A stretch of 64,000 nt of DNA from positions 124,001 to 188,000 of the forward strand of contig NZ_NLFK01000005.1 of the NCBI RefSeq assembly GCF_002263215.1, read 5' to 3'. Of this stretch, positions 27,968 to 39,759 are shown one piece after another; position 1 is the stretch's first letter, and the number at the start of each line of letters is the position of its first letter. The stretch is from Actinobacillus seminis. Its GTDB lineage: Bacteria > Pseudomonadota > Gammaproteobacteria > Enterobacterales > Pasteurellaceae. The position numbers and the translations under genes are program-made. The notes under the pieces were generated by a model, which saw nothing but the letters and a program-made list of their open reading frames with translations, ran no database searches and was not told where the DNA came from.

Positions 27968-29614
27968 TTAACGCCAAGCTTTAAATTGATTAATTAAACC
28001 GTTAGTTGAACTGTCATGCGAGCTGACTTTATCTGCTTGCGCCAATTCAGGTAAAATGCGGTTAGCCAATTGTTTGCCTAACTCCACGCCCCATTGGTCG
28101 AAGCTGTAAATATTAAAGATCACCCCTTGTACAAAAATTTTGTGTTCATACATGGCGATTAATGCTCCCAAACTGAACGGAGTAATTTTTTGCAATAAAA
28201 TAGAGTTGGTCGGTTTGTTTCCGGTAAAGACTTTAAACGGAACAATCTCTTTAACTTGCTCTAAGGTTTTGCCCGCTTTGACAAATTCCGCTTCCACTTC
28301 TTCTTTGCTTTTACCAAATGCCAACGCTTCGGTTTGAGCAAAAAAGTTGGAAAGTAATTTGCTGTGGTGATCACCTAACGGGTTATGGCTTTGCGCCGGC
28401 GCAATAAAATCACAAGGAATTAAGGTTGTTCCTTGGTGGATCAATTGATAAAACGCGTGTTGCCCGTTCGTACCCGGTTCTCCCCAAATAATTGGACCGG
28501 TTTGGTAATTCACGATGTTACCGTCACGCCCAACATATTTTCCGTTCGATTCCATATTGCCTTGTTGGAAATATGCCGCAAAACGGTGTAAATATTGGTC
28601 ATAAGGCAAAATTGCTTCTGTTTGTGCACCTAAAAAATTGGTATTCCATAATCCCACAAGCGCTAAGGTTGCCGGAATATTTTGTTCAATTGGCGTATGG
28701 CGGAAATGGTTATCCATTTCATGCGCACCGCGTAACAATTCCACAAAATTATCAAAACCAACAGATAACGCAATAGATAAGCCGATCGCTGACCATAAAG
28801 AATAACGTCCGCCGACCCAATCCCAGAATTCAAACATATTAGCGGTATCAATACCGAATTTTTCCACTTCTTTGGCATTTGTGGAAAGTGCTGCGAAATG
28901 TTTTGCCACATGGGCTTCGTCTTTTGCCGACGCCAAGAACCATTCACGCGCTGAATGCGCATTGGTCATGGTTTCTTGTGTAGTAAAGGTTTTTGATGCC
29001 ACTAAGATTAAGGTGGTTTCCGGATTAACTTTTTTCAGTGTCTCTGCGATATGCGTACCGTCCACGTTAGAAACAAAATGCATGGTAAGGTGATTTTTAT
29101 AAGGACGCAACGCTTCAGTTACCATATATGGACCTAAATCTGAACCACCAATACCAATATTGATCACATCCGTGATCGCTTTGCCGGTATAACCTTTCCA
29201 TTCGCCGGAAATGACACGCTCACAGAAGGCTTGCATTTTATTTAACACCGCATTCACCTCAGGCATCACATCTTTGCCGTCCACGAATACCGGTGTATTT
29301 GAACGGTTACGTAACGCCGTGTGCAAGACAGCGCGATTTTCAGTACGGTTAATTTTTTCGCCGCTGAACATTGCATCAATAGCTGAGTCTAAATCGCATT
29401 CCGTTGCAAGTTGACGTAATAATGTCAACGTTTCTTGATTAATCTTATTTTTTGAAAAATCGACTAATATTTCATTATTAAAAGTTAATGAATATTTAGC
29501 AAAACGTTCCGTATCTTGAGCAAACAATTGTTGAATGGTGGTACCGGCAAATGCGACTTGATGCTGTTCTAACGCTTTCCACGCATTGGTTTGACTTGGA
29601 TTAATACTTTTCAT
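27968..29614 (-). CDS. pgi: glucose-6-phosphate isomerase
   Basis: Glycolytic enzyme interconverting glucose-6-phosphate and fructose-6-phosphate in the cytosol. Both PGI signatures are present: [15 protein letters not shown] (here [13 protein letters not shown]) and [10 protein letters not shown], plus [10 protein letters not shown] and the catalytic Glu-His-Lys regions ([12 protein letters not shown]). 548 residues, equal to E. coli. Monocistronic. Confidence 0.97.
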   Translation of the reverse strand: MKSINPSQTNAWKALEQHQVAFAGTTIQQLFAQDTERFAKYSLTFNNEILVDFSKNKINQETLTLLRQLATECDLDSAIDAMFSGEKINRTENRAVLHTALRNRSNTPVFVDGKDVMPEVNAVLNKMQAFCERVISGEWKGYTGKAITDVINIGIGGSDLGPYMVTEALRPYKNHLTMHFVSNVDGTHIAETLKKVNPETTLILVASKTFTTQETMTNAHSAREWFLASAKDEAHVAKHFAALSTNAKEVEKFGIDTANMFEFWDWVGGRYSLWSAIGLSIALSVGFDNFVELLRGAHEMDNHFRHTPIEQNIPATLALVGLWNTNFLGAQTEAILPYDQYLHRFAAYFQQGNMESNGKYVGRDGNIVNYQTGPIIWGEPGTNGQHAFYQLIHQGTTLIPCDFIAPAQSHNPLGDHHSKLLSNFFAQTEALAFGKSKEEVEAEFVKAGKTLEQVKEIVPFKVFTGNKPTNSILLQKITPFSLGALIAMYEHKIFVQGVIFNIYSFDQWGVELGKQLANRILPELAQADKVSSHDSSTNGLINQFKAWR

Positions 29615-29770
29615 TGAGCTTCCTTTTTAATGTTAATAATAAAAAACAGTATAAATGATCTTCCACGATAAACTTTCCCCTTATCGTTTAAAAAGTCAGG
29701 ACGAAAATCACAGAGGATCTTTTTTGCTTCTACGCCTTTTGACACAAAATTACACCGGCAAGTGCGATTT

Positions 29771-30853
29771 TTAATCAATATATTCCGCTAATACGCGCGG
29801 TGTTAATTTTGTAATTAATTCATAACTTAAAATGCCGCTAATTGCTGCTATTTCTTCAATAGGCAATTCTTTGCCCCATAAAACCACTTCGTCACCGACA
29901 CGATCTTGGCTATCTGCCCCCAAATCCACTGTCAGCATATCCATTGACACGGTTCCTACAATCGGCACTAACCGCCCGTTTAAAAAGACCGGTGTACCAG
30001 TGGGAATATCGCGCGGATAACCATCTCCATAACCAATTGCTACCACACCGATTTTCGTCTCTTTATCACTGATCCATCTGCCGCCATAACCAACCGGCTC
30101 ACCTTTTTTATGTTCACGTACAGCAATTAAAGACGATGTCAGCGTCATCACGGGAATTAAACCATATTCCCGACTTGGTGTATTGTTTGGCGAAATACCA
30201 TACATAATAATTCCCGGTCGGATCCAGTCCAAATGCGCTTGTGGCCAGAATAAAATCCCGCCCGATGCAGAAATACTGCGTTCACTCGGTTTATCTTGAG
30301 TAGCAGTTAAAAAGCAAGCTAATTGTTTTTCGGTATAATCCGAATCCAACTCGTCGGCGCAACTAAAATGGCTGACAAATCCAATCTTGCTATCGATATT
30401 TGGGCAATTTTTGAGGGTTTGGTAAAAGTCATCAACTTGATCCGCGCGCACGCCCAAACGGTGCATCCCGGTATCAATTTTTAACCACACTTTAATTTTA
30501 TTCGGCACAGAGGCTTGCCGGAGTGCGGTCAATTGTTCGCGATTATGTACAATCGTTTGGATATTATTCTCTGCCAAAATGGGCAAATCTTTTTCCGCGA
30601 AAAAACCTTCCAGTAACAAAATTGGTTTAGTGATCCCATTTGAACGCAATTTTAAGGCTTCTTCCAAACGTGCCACCCCAAAACAGTCCACTATTTCTTC
30701 AATCACCGAAGAAACAAAAACCATACCATGACCATAAGCATTCGCTTTCACCACCGCAATAATTTGACTGTTCGGTGCTTTTTGTTTGATCATTTGAATA
30801 TTATGTTTAAGAGCAACGGAACTGATTTTCGCTGTTGCCGGTTTCACATTCAT
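29771..30853 (-). CDS. alr: alanine racemase
   Basis: PLP enzyme making D-alanine for peptidoglycan. The PLP lysine is in VVKANAYGHGM, and the second catalytic Tyr lies in the IRPGIIMYG to GYGDGYPRDIP region. ATG 30853 (MNVKPATAKISS) is preferred because homologues begin there; ATG 30856 and a GTG at 30868 are in frame and overlap dnaB. The start lies right at the dnaB stop, so the two are likely cotranscribed, as in other Pasteurellaceae. About 360 residues. Confidence 0.94.
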   Translation of the reverse strand: MNVKPATAKISSVALKHNIQMIKQKAPNSQIIAVVKANAYGHGMVFVSSVIEEIVDCFGVARLEEALKLRSNGITKPILLLEGFFAEKDLPILAENNIQTIVHNREQLTALRQASVPNKIKVWLKIDTGMHRLGVRADQVDDFYQTLKNCPNIDSKIGFVSHFSCADELDSDYTEKQLACFLTATQDKPSERSISASGGILFWPQAHLDWIRPGIIMYGISPNNTPSREYGLIPVMTLTSSLIAVREHKKGEPVGYGGRWISDKETKIGVVAIGYGDGYPRDIPTGTPVFLNGRLVPIVGTVSMDMLTVDLGADSQDRVGDEVVLWGKELPIEEIAAISGILSYELITKLTPRVLAEYID

Positions 30854-30857
30854 CATC

Positions 30858-32288
30858 TTAATATTCACTTAAATATTCGGGTTTATTCGTTAAATTATCA
30901 AAGCGAGAATATTGTCCTTGGAACAATAATTTTACTTTGCCAATCGGTCCATTACGCTGTTTACCAATAATAATTTCCGCAATGCCGCGATTTTCTTCTG
31001 TCGGCTCATTGTAATACTCATCACGATAAATAAACATAATTAAATCCGCATCTTGCTCAATAGAGCCGGATTCACGTAAATCAGAGTTGACCGGGCGTTT
31101 GTCTTGACGATTTTCCAACGTACGGTTTAATTGCGACAGCGCAACAACCGGCACTTCCAATTCTTTGGCAAGCGCTTTTAAGGAACGAGAAATTTCGGCG
31201 ATCTCTAATGTACGATTATCGGAAAATCCGGGGGCGCGCATTAATTGCAAATAATCTACCATGATCAAACTAAGCCCTTGATTTTCACGATAAACACGTC
31301 TAGCGCGAGAACGTAACTCCGTCGGTGTCAATCCTGAAGAATCGTCAATATATAAATTCGGTTTCTTTTTAAACATGCCTAACGTGCTGCCAATCTGCGA
31401 CCATTCCGCTTCGGTTAAATCTTGTCCCGTACGAATTTTTTGTTGTTCTACGCGCGATAAAGAGGAAATCACACGCATCATAATTTGCTCTGCCGGCATC
31501 TCCAAGCTGAAAACTAACACCGGTTTTTCACTGGCAAGCGCCGCATTTTCACACAAATTCATAGCAAATGCAGTTTTCCCCATTGACGGACGCGCGGCAA
31601 CAATAATTAAATCAGATGGCTGTAACCCGGAGGTTTTTTTATCTAAATCAATAAATCCGGTGGTCACACCGGTAATCCCCGAATGGCTTTTATCCTGTGC
31701 CAACATTTCAATTTTATCAATGGTTTTTTCTAAAATGTTTAAGATATTCTGTGGACCTTCATTGGAAGTCATGCGTTTTTCCGCAATCGCAAATACATCC
31801 CGTTCTGCTTCGTCTAAAATATTTTTTACATCCTGACCTTTCGGAGAATAGCTGTTTTTCGCAATATTATTCCCAACCGCAATCAACTCACGTAAAATGG
31901 CTTTTTCACGCACAATATCCGCATAGGCAATAATATTGGCGGCACTTGGTGTATTATTAGAAAGTTCCGCCAAATAAGCAAACCCGCCCACTTGATCGCT
32001 CACGCCACGACGCTTTAATGCCTCATCCAGAGTTAATAAATCCACAGGGTGATTTAAGCGAATTAATTCCACCATTTCTTGGAAAATTAACCGATGTTCT
32101 ACAGTATAAAAATCGTCGGCAATAATTCGTTCGGCAACCGCATCCCAATGACTGTTGCTCAACAAAATCCCGCCTAAAACCGCTTGTTCGGCTTCAATGG
32201 AATGAGGCGGAATTTGAACGTGTTCAACTTGTTTATCTCGTTGGGTTTCACGTTGCGGATAACGAGATTGCGTATTTTTTTGTGCCAT
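30858..32288 (-). CDS. dnaB: replicative DNA helicase
   Basis: Hexameric 5'-3' helicase of the replication fork. The N-terminal DnaG/DnaC-interacting domain (PPHSIEAEQAVLGGILLSN) is joined by a linker to the RecA-like motor with Walker A ARPSMGKTAF, Walker B LIMVDYLQLM and the arginine-finger region SQLNRTLENRQDKRP. 476 residues, no intein. Followed by alr. Confidence 0.97.
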   Translation of the reverse strand: MAQKNTQSRYPQRETQRDKQVEHVQIPPHSIEAEQAVLGGILLSNSHWDAVAERIIADDFYTVEHRLIFQEMVELIRLNHPVDLLTLDEALKRRGVSDQVGGFAYLAELSNNTPSAANIIAYADIVREKAILRELIAVGNNIAKNSYSPKGQDVKNILDEAERDVFAIAEKRMTSNEGPQNILNILEKTIDKIEMLAQDKSHSGITGVTTGFIDLDKKTSGLQPSDLIIVAARPSMGKTAFAMNLCENAALASEKPVLVFSLEMPAEQIMMRVISSLSRVEQQKIRTGQDLTEAEWSQIGSTLGMFKKKPNLYIDDSSGLTPTELRSRARRVYRENQGLSLIMVDYLQLMRAPGFSDNRTLEIAEISRSLKALAKELEVPVVALSQLNRTLENRQDKRPVNSDLRESGSIEQDADLIMFIYRDEYYNEPTEENRGIAEIIIGKQRNGPIGKVKLLFQGQYSRFDNLTNKPEYLSEY

Positions 32289-32632
32289 ACTGTTCGCTTT
32301 ATCAAGAAAAAATTAGGCTATATGATATACCAAATCAAAAGCAGTTTTAAGAGACAAGGAAAATTTACTTAACTGTTTGTTGTAAAAATAAATTTATTAT
32401 CTTAGATAACGAGAAAATGAGCTGAATTTAAATATCTCTGTCTTAAAAGACGGGGAATTGGATAGCTGTTCGCCTAGATCTCTCCTAAAAGGACGAGGGT
32501 TGACGGTGGACTTTGATCAAGCGAAAGAGAAAAGACGCGTTGAAAGAAAACGCCAAAATCTCAAGAATGCAACCTCATGTTTTAACTTAATTTTTAACGC
32601 AAAGTGCGGTGAAATTTTAGCGAATTTTTTAT
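32289..32632. other. gene-free stretch with two mobile-element-like hairpins
   Basis: No gene is supported between dnaB and the DAHP synthase gene. Two hairpins, CTGTCTT-AAAAGAC (32439-32452) and CTCCT-AAAAGGA (32481-32492), each with a CGGGG or CGAGGG flank, look like weak copies of TnpB-element right ends. An uptake signal is at about 32600. Confidence 0.4.
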
Positions 32633-33721
32633 TTATTTTTTAACCCGTTTTCTACGAGCCGTCACAGCGTCGGATAATTGTTGCAATACCACTTCGGAAT
32701 CCTCCCAACCGATACAAGCATCCGTTACGCTTTGACCGTAAGTCAAGGCTTTATTCGCAACAATATCTTGGCGACCTTCCACTAAATGGCTTTCCACCAT
32801 CACGCCGAAAATTTGGCGAGAACCCTGAGCAATCTGATCACATACATCCTGACACACTTCCAATTGTTTTTTGAATTGTTTACAACTGTTCGCATGGCTA
32901 AAATCCACCATAACGTGCGGAATTCGACCGCTCTTTTCGATATCGGCACACACCGCATTAACGTGTTCGCGACTATAATTTGGACCTTTTTCACCGCCAC
33001 GCAAAATAATATGGCAATCGTCATTTCCTTTGGTTGAAACAATGGCAGATTGACCAAATTTGGTTACGGAAAGGAAATAATGGGGCGCTTCTGCCGCACC
33101 GATTGCGTCTAAAGCAATACGCACACCGCCATTGGTAGCATTTTTAAAACCGACCGCACAAGACAAACCGGAGGCTAATTCACGGTGTACTTGTGATTCT
33201 GTAGTTCTTGCACCAATCGCGCCCCAGCTCATAAAATCTGCCAAATATTGCGGCGTAATCATGTCCAAAAATTCGCCCGCGGTCGGCACTTCTAAATCAT
33301 TAATATCGGATAATAATTTACGCGCAATACGTAATCCATCATTTAACGCATAACTGTGATTTAAATATGGATCATTAATTAATCCTTTCCAGCCGACTGT
33401 CGTTCTCGGTTTTTCAAAATACACACGCATAATAATTTCTAAAGTGTTACTGTATTTTTCCCGCATTGTGCGAATGCGTTCGGCATATTCCAATGCCGAT
33501 TTTGGATCATGAATAGAACATGGCCCGATAATGACCAACAAACGATCATCTTCTTGATGAATAATTTGATGGGCTTTTTTACGCGTCTCTTTTACGATTT
33601 TCACCGCCACTTCGCTGGCAGGATATTTTTCTAATAATGCAATTGGCGGCAATACTTGTTCCACTTTTGCAATTCGGGTGTCATCATTTGCAATCTTAAT
33701 GTGATTTTTATTTTTAGTCAT
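32633..33721 (-). CDS. aroG: 3-deoxy-7-phosphoheptulonate (DAHP) synthase, class I
   Basis: Condenses phosphoenolpyruvate and erythrose-4-phosphate, the first step of aromatic amino acid synthesis. Class I AroF/G/H features are clear: VIGPCSIHDP, RVYFEKPRTTVGWKGLINDP with the PEP-binding GARTTESQ, and the metal ligands in CIGWEDSE and FSHANSCKQ. 362 residues. Whether it is the Phe-, Tyr- or Trp-sensitive type cannot be decided safely; AroG is the closest by eye. Monocistronic. Confidence 0.92.
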   Translation of the reverse strand: MTKNKNHIKIANDDTRIAKVEQVLPPIALLEKYPASEVAVKIVKETRKKAHQIIHQEDDRLLVIIGPCSIHDPKSALEYAERIRTMREKYSNTLEIIMRVYFEKPRTTVGWKGLINDPYLNHSYALNDGLRIARKLLSDINDLEVPTAGEFLDMITPQYLADFMSWGAIGARTTESQVHRELASGLSCAVGFKNATNGGVRIALDAIGAAEAPHYFLSVTKFGQSAIVSTKGNDDCHIILRGGEKGPNYSREHVNAVCADIEKSGRIPHVMVDFSHANSCKQFKKQLEVCQDVCDQIAQGSRQIFGVMVESHLVEGRQDIVANKALTYGQSVTDACIGWEDSEVVLQQLSDAVTARRKRVKK

Positions 33722-33756
33722 ATGAATCTCTTACTACTTTTTATTGGAAATCTTTC

Positions 33757-33785
33757 GCCCGTTCTCATTTAATATCGGAACGGGC
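33757..33785. promoter_or_regulatory. hairpin in the leader of the DAHP synthase gene
   Basis: GCCCGTT (33757-33763) and AACGGGC (33779-33785) pair across a 15-nt loop, 36-64 nt upstream of the start. There is no U-run; it may be a leader structure or a symmetric binding site. Confidence 0.3.
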
Positions 33786-33855
33786 AACTTGGATATTAAT
33801 ATAACACGTATTTTTGCACTAGCAAACTAGTTAAGCAATATTTTGTCATAGGGAA

Positions 33856-35109
33856 TCAATGATTACTTAAGACTTGTGCCGGTTGCAGTTTCGCCGCACG
33901 GCTTGCCGGATATAAACTGGCAAATAAACTTAAAATTAACGCAGCGATTAAGACGAGTAACACATCTTGCCAATGTAGCTCACTTGGAAGAAAATCGACA
34001 AAGTAAATCCCATCCGATAAAAGTTTTCTTCCCAGCAAGGCTTCAATGCCTTGAATGATCGAGGTTAAATTCAACGATAAGACAATACCTAACAGGATGC
34101 CTATTAAACAACCTTTCATTCCCGCTTGCAAGCCATACCAAATAAAAATTTTTTTAATAAAATTATTATTAGCCCCCAGCGTACGCATAATCGCGATATC
34201 ATCTTGCTTATCTTTAACCGCCATAATTAAAGTGGAAACAATATTAAAACACGCCACCCCAATCACCAGCACCATCGCAATATACATCACTGTGCGAATC
34301 AGCTGAATATCCCGATACATATAACCGAATTTTGCAGTCCAATTTTGGACAAACAACATTTGCGGATAATCTTGTAGCATTTCATATTTCAATTGCTGTA
34401 CTTTAAACGGCTCCTGCACTTTTAACTCCAAACCGGTCACTTGACCTGTACGATATTCCAACAATTCTTGTGCCTGCGCCAGCGGCATTAGAGCATAACT
34501 ATGATCCAATTGCCCATCCAAACGCAAAATACCGCTCACTTGAATTTGGTGACGAATGGGTTGTGATTGCTGATTATCCTCGCCGGTTTGGGAAATTAAT
34601 AAGGTCACCCAATCACCTGCCTTTACATCAAGATCTTTGGCAATCCCATAGCCTAAAATCAGTCCGCCATCTTGTGCAAAGCGCTTCCAACCATCATCTA
34701 AGATAAAGCGGCTCAAGGAACTGACTTGATCTTGTGCCGCTTGCTCAACCCCTTTGACTTGCACTACTTTTAATTTTGTGCCATTTTCTACCAACGCGGT
34801 AAAACTGACAAAGGGAGACGCCGCGACAATTTGCGGATCTTGCTTTAAAAGTGCGGTCAATTTTTGCTGATTTTTTATCAACCCCGGCGAATTTTGTTCT
34901 TGATGCGCGGATACTTCCACATGTGGCACAACGGCTAAAATACGGTTATTCAACTCACGTTCAAAACCGTTCATGGCACTTAATCCAAGAATTAACACTG
35001 CCACCCCCAACGCAATCCCCACACTGGAAAACCAGGAAATCAACGAGACTAAATGATTTTTTTGTTTACCGCGTTGATAACGCCAACTAATAAAAAACGG
35101 CGTATTCAT
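33856..35109 (-). CDS. lolE: lipoprotein-releasing system permease LolE
   Basis: Inner-membrane subunit of the LolCDE ABC complex that extracts outer-membrane lipoproteins and hands them to LolA. Topology is one N-terminal helix, a large periplasmic domain, and three C-terminal helices with the MacB/FtsX-type box QDDIAIMRTLGANNNFI. The N-terminus FISWRYQRGKQKNHLVSLIS is family-typical. 417 residues. ATG overlaps the end of lolD by abutting directly. Confidence 0.93.
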   Translation of the reverse strand: MNTPFFISWRYQRGKQKNHLVSLISWFSSVGIALGVAVLILGLSAMNGFERELNNRILAVVPHVEVSAHQEQNSPGLIKNQQKLTALLKQDPQIVAASPFVSFTALVENGTKLKVVQVKGVEQAAQDQVSSLSRFILDDGWKRFAQDGGLILGYGIAKDLDVKAGDWVTLLISQTGEDNQQSQPIRHQIQVSGILRLDGQLDHSYALMPLAQAQELLEYRTGQVTGLELKVQEPFKVQQLKYEMLQDYPQMLFVQNWTAKFGYMYRDIQLIRTVMYIAMVLVIGVACFNIVSTLIMAVKDKQDDIAIMRTLGANNNFIKKIFIWYGLQAGMKGCLIGILLGIVLSLNLTSIIQGIEALLGRKLLSDGIYFVDFLPSELHWQDVLLVLIAALILSLFASLYPASRAAKLQPAQVLSNH

Positions 35110-35799
35110 TTAAGACCCCTCGCGTAATATTCCATCTTGCATGACCAAACAACGTGACAGCTTTTCCGCCAAATGCAAATCATGGGTTACCAATAAAAAC
35201 GCAATACCCTGTTCTTGATTCAAACCTTGAATTAATTCAAAAATACTTTCCGTGGTTTTACGATCCAAATTACCAGTCGGCTCATCCGCCAAAACCAAAG
35301 AAGGCTGATTTACCAAGGCTCTCGCGATCGCGACCCGTTGACGCTCTCCACCGGATAATGCTGAAGGACGGTGCGAAATTCTGTGTGCTAAACCGACCGC
35401 ACTTAGCATTTTTTCCGCCCGATCGCGCGCTTCCGTCGCATTTTGTTTGCCAATCAACATCGGCATCATCACATTTTCCAAAGCACTAAAATCCGCCATT
35501 AAATGATGAAATTGGTACACAAATCCAAGATATTGATTACGCAGTTTGGCCAATTCATTGGCACCGGCTTTTTGTAAAGATTGCCCTTTAATAAACACTT
35601 CGCCGGCACTCGGTTGATCCAAGCCACCCAATGTATGCAACAGGGTACTTTTTCCCGAGCCGGAACTGCCCACAATCGCGACTAATTCGCAGTCATTCAT
35701 GGAAAAGCTCACGTCTTTTAATACCTGCGTTTGAACACTTCCCTCTTGGTAATTTTTGCTCATATGTCTGCAATCTAATAAAAACGGTTTCTCTGTCAT
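35110..35799 (-). CDS. lolD: lipoprotein-releasing system ATPase LolD
   Basis: Cytoplasmic ATPase of LolCDE. Walker [10 protein letters not shown], signature LSGGERQRV, Walker [13 protein letters not shown] and H-loop THD are intact; the LolD box [19 protein letters not shown] is present. ATG 35799 ([20 protein letters not shown]) best matches the E. coli length; in-frame ATGs at 35808 and 35832 are alternatives, the latter overlapping lolC. About 229 residues. Confidence 0.94.
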   Translation of the reverse strand: MTEKPFLLDCRHMSKNYQEGSVQTQVLKDVSFSMNDCELVAIVGSSGSGKSTLLHTLGGLDQPSAGEVFIKGQSLQKAGANELAKLRNQYLGFVYQFHHLMADFSALENVMMPMLIGKQNATEARDRAEKMLSAVGLAHRISHRPSALSGGERQRVAIARALVNQPSLVLADEPTGNLDRKTTESIFELIQGLNQEQGIAFLLVTHDLHLAEKLSRCLVMQDGILREGS

Positions 35800-35824
35800 C
35801 TTATTCATCTTAATATCATTCCGG

Positions 35825-37015
35825 TTATTCATATCTTAAGGCTTCCGCCGGTTCCACTTTCGCTGCGCGATAGGCGGGATAAATGGTGGAAAGGAAAGAA
35901 AGCAATAAAGAAAAGGCGATAATCAGCAATACTTGTCCGCTGTGAATTTCCGTTGGTAAAAATAATCCTTGCGGATTAAGCCGGTTGACAATGGGATCCA
36001 AATTGAGGGTAATCAACATCCCTAAAATACTGCCGACAAGGGTTCCGACTAAGCCGATCATCACGCCTTGCAGCATAAAAATTCGTCGCACTTGAGTTTT
36101 GCTCAAGCCTTGGGTTTGCAAAATTGCAATTTCCCCTTGTTTATCCACCACCATTAAGCTTAAGGAGGTAATAATATTGGAAATCGCCACGACAATAATC
36201 AGGCTAATTAATAATCCCATCATATTTTTTTCCATTCTCACCGCTTGGAAAAATTCGCCTTTTTGTACGCGCCAGTCAGCAATATTCCATTGTTGCGGAC
36301 TAAAAAAGTCCGGTAATTCCGTAATTTGGAATGGATCCGGTAAAAATAAACGATACCCTTGCACTTGGTCAGGTGCAATGCGCATTAATCGACCTATATC
36401 GGTTAAATTAGCGAAAGCTTCGTAACCGGAGGCTTCTGATGTAGCAAAATAAATATCGCTGACAGTAAATAAACGTTGCATCGGAATCCGTCCAAAAGGC
36501 GTATATTGGCTATTTTCGGTGATCATCAAGCGCACTTTATCGCCGATTTGCAACTGCAATTTTTGCGCCAATTGATAACCGATCACCAATTTAAATTCAC
36601 CGCTCGGTAAAATATCATTAAACTGTTGCGGATCAAATTCGGCTAACAAATCGTCATCAGAAAAATGCTGTACACCAATCACTTGCCCGGCGCTGATGCC
36701 GTTAGCGGTTTGAAAAACAACATTTGTGGTATTAATCGGAATGGCTTTTTGCACAAACGGCGGTAAATTCGGCGCCGATTGCGTTAAACTTAAAGTTTGG
36801 TTATGCGGAACAATAATCGCATGGGGAAGATTGGAAAGAATTTGTTGTTTTTGATATTTTTCCAATCCATTCATCACGGATAATACAATAATTAGCGCCA
36901 TCACGCCCAACACAATGCCAATACCGGCAAGATTGCTTACTAAACGCCCAAAACGATCCGCACTTTTTGCTCGCCAATAACGCAGCGCAATAAAAAAAGA
37001 AATAGGAAAATTCAT
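35825..37015 (-). CDS. lolC: lipoprotein-releasing system permease LolC
   Basis: Partner permease of LolE; LolC recruits LolA through a periplasmic hook. The start at 37015 gives [20 protein letters not shown], the conserved family N-terminus; seven upstream codons are open. The box [20 protein letters not shown] is the FtsX-type coupling region. About 396 residues. First gene of lolC-lolD-lolE, preceded by the terminator of the dehydrogenase gene. Confidence 0.92.
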   Translation of the reverse strand: MNFPISFFIALRYWRAKSADRFGRLVSNLAGIGIVLGVMALIIVLSVMNGLEKYQKQQILSNLPHAIIVPHNQTLSLTQSAPNLPPFVQKAIPINTTNVVFQTANGISAGQVIGVQHFSDDDLLAEFDPQQFNDILPSGEFKLVIGYQLAQKLQLQIGDKVRLMITENSQYTPFGRIPMQRLFTVSDIYFATSEASGYEAFANLTDIGRLMRIAPDQVQGYRLFLPDPFQITELPDFFSPQQWNIADWRVQKGEFFQAVRMEKNMMGLLISLIIVVAISNIITSLSLMVVDKQGEIAILQTQGLSKTQVRRIFMLQGVMIGLVGTLVGSILGMLITLNLDPIVNRLNPQGLFLPTEIHSGQVLLIIAFSLLLSFLSTIYPAYRAAKVEPAEALRYE

Positions 37016-37035
37016 TATGCTTACTTTTGATTTCA

Positions 37036-37066
37036 AAAAGACGGACGCCTTAAAGGCGTCCTTTAT
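37036..37066 (-). terminator. terminator of the 2-hydroxyacid dehydrogenase gene
   Basis: Arms GGACGCCTT (37043-37051) and AAGGCGTCC (37053-37061) form a strong stem with U-rich sequence on the minus side (GTCTTTTTG). Confidence 0.85.
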
Positions 37067-37084
37067 TTGTATATAAACAATACA

Positions 37085-38026
37085 TTATTTACCGCCAGCA
37101 ACAAACTCTTCAATATTTTGCGCTACTTTGGTTACCAAGGTTGTGACCGCACTATCTGATGCCCAAGCAATATGCGGCGTAATAATCAAATTTGGCAAAC
37201 GGGTTGCCGCTTGAATCACCGGATTGTCTTTTTCCGGCGGCTCTTTGCTCAATACATCTAAAGCTGCTGCGGCAATTGTACCGTTTTCCAAGGCTTCTAC
37301 CAACGCTTTTTCATCCACCAACGGTCCACGACCGGTATTAATTAAAAACGCGCTTGGTTTCATCAATTTTAAGGTATCCGCATTAATTAAATTTTTAGTA
37401 GATTCCGTTAACGGACAATGTAACGTCACGATATCCGCCTCTTTTAACACGGTTTCAAACGGAACATAGCCTTCACGAATAGTAATCGCATCTTTATGCT
37501 CCGCATAAATTACGTTCATACCAAGCAATGTTGCCAATCTTCCGATTTCTTTACCCAAATTCCCTTTTCCGATCACACCCAACGTAGATCCGCGTACATC
37601 AGTAATAGGATAATCGAAATAACAAAATTGTTTGCAATCTGCCCATTTTGCACTTAATTGATCTTTATACCAGTTCATCAAACTGTGTTTTAACGCGTAA
37701 ATCAAGCCAAGTACGTGTTCAGGCACAGTCACGGAAGAATACCCCGTAACATTTTTAACCGTCACCCCTAATTCTTTCGCAGCATCCAAATCCACGTTAT
37801 TGGTTCCCGTTGCAGTGATCGCAAGAAGTTTTAATTTTGGTAATTGTTGCATCACTTCGCGACTAAATACCACTTTACTGGTAATCACAATATCCGCCTC
37901 TTTTGCGCGGTCAACGGTTTGTTCCGCTGAAGTATGCTCATATTCCGTCCATTGATGAGCAAAGGTCGGGCGAGGAATTGGAATATGTTTAGGAATGGCG
38001 GTGCTGTCTAAAAACACGATATTCAT
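37085..38026 (-). CDS. D-2-hydroxyacid dehydrogenase (NAD-dependent)
   Basis: Reduces 2-oxo acids such as hydroxypyruvate or glyoxylate. The NAD-binding motif is in TLGVIGKGNLGKEIGRLA, and the catalytic Arg-Glu-His set is covered by INTGRGPLVDE, LDVLSKEPP and ITPHIAWAS. ATG 38026 (MNIVFLDSTAIPKHIPIP) is preceded by AAGGAG with 6-nt spacing; twelve upstream codons are open but unlikely. 313 residues. Closest in type to glycerate dehydrogenase HprA, but the substrate is not proven. Confidence 0.9.
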   Translation of the reverse strand: MNIVFLDSTAIPKHIPIPRPTFAHQWTEYEHTSAEQTVDRAKEADIVITSKVVFSREVMQQLPKLKLLAITATGTNNVDLDAAKELGVTVKNVTGYSSVTVPEHVLGLIYALKHSLMNWYKDQLSAKWADCKQFCYFDYPITDVRGSTLGVIGKGNLGKEIGRLATLLGMNVIYAEHKDAITIREGYVPFETVLKEADIVTLHCPLTESTKNLINADTLKLMKPSAFLINTGRGPLVDEKALVEALENGTIAAAALDVLSKEPPEKDNPVIQAATRLPNLIITPHIAWASDSAVTTLVTKVAQNIEEFVAGGK

Positions 38027-38045
38027 CTTGATCTCCTTATAAATC

Positions 38046-38072
38046 ATAAAAATGGGAAACAAAACGTTTCCC
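38046..38072 (-). terminator. terminator of kdsA
   Basis: Stem GGGAAAC/GTTTCCC (38054-38060 with 38066-38072) is followed on the minus strand by ATTTTTATG. It is 18 bp past the kdsA stop. Confidence 0.7.
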
Positions 38073-38089
38073 CTACATATTAATTGGAA

Positions 38090-39756
<1,667 letters not shown>

Positions 39757-39759
39757 TAT

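Noticed and set aside
31375-31836. 153-codon frame antisense to dnaB
   Set aside because: Shadow of the dnaB coding sequence with no supporting start site or motif.
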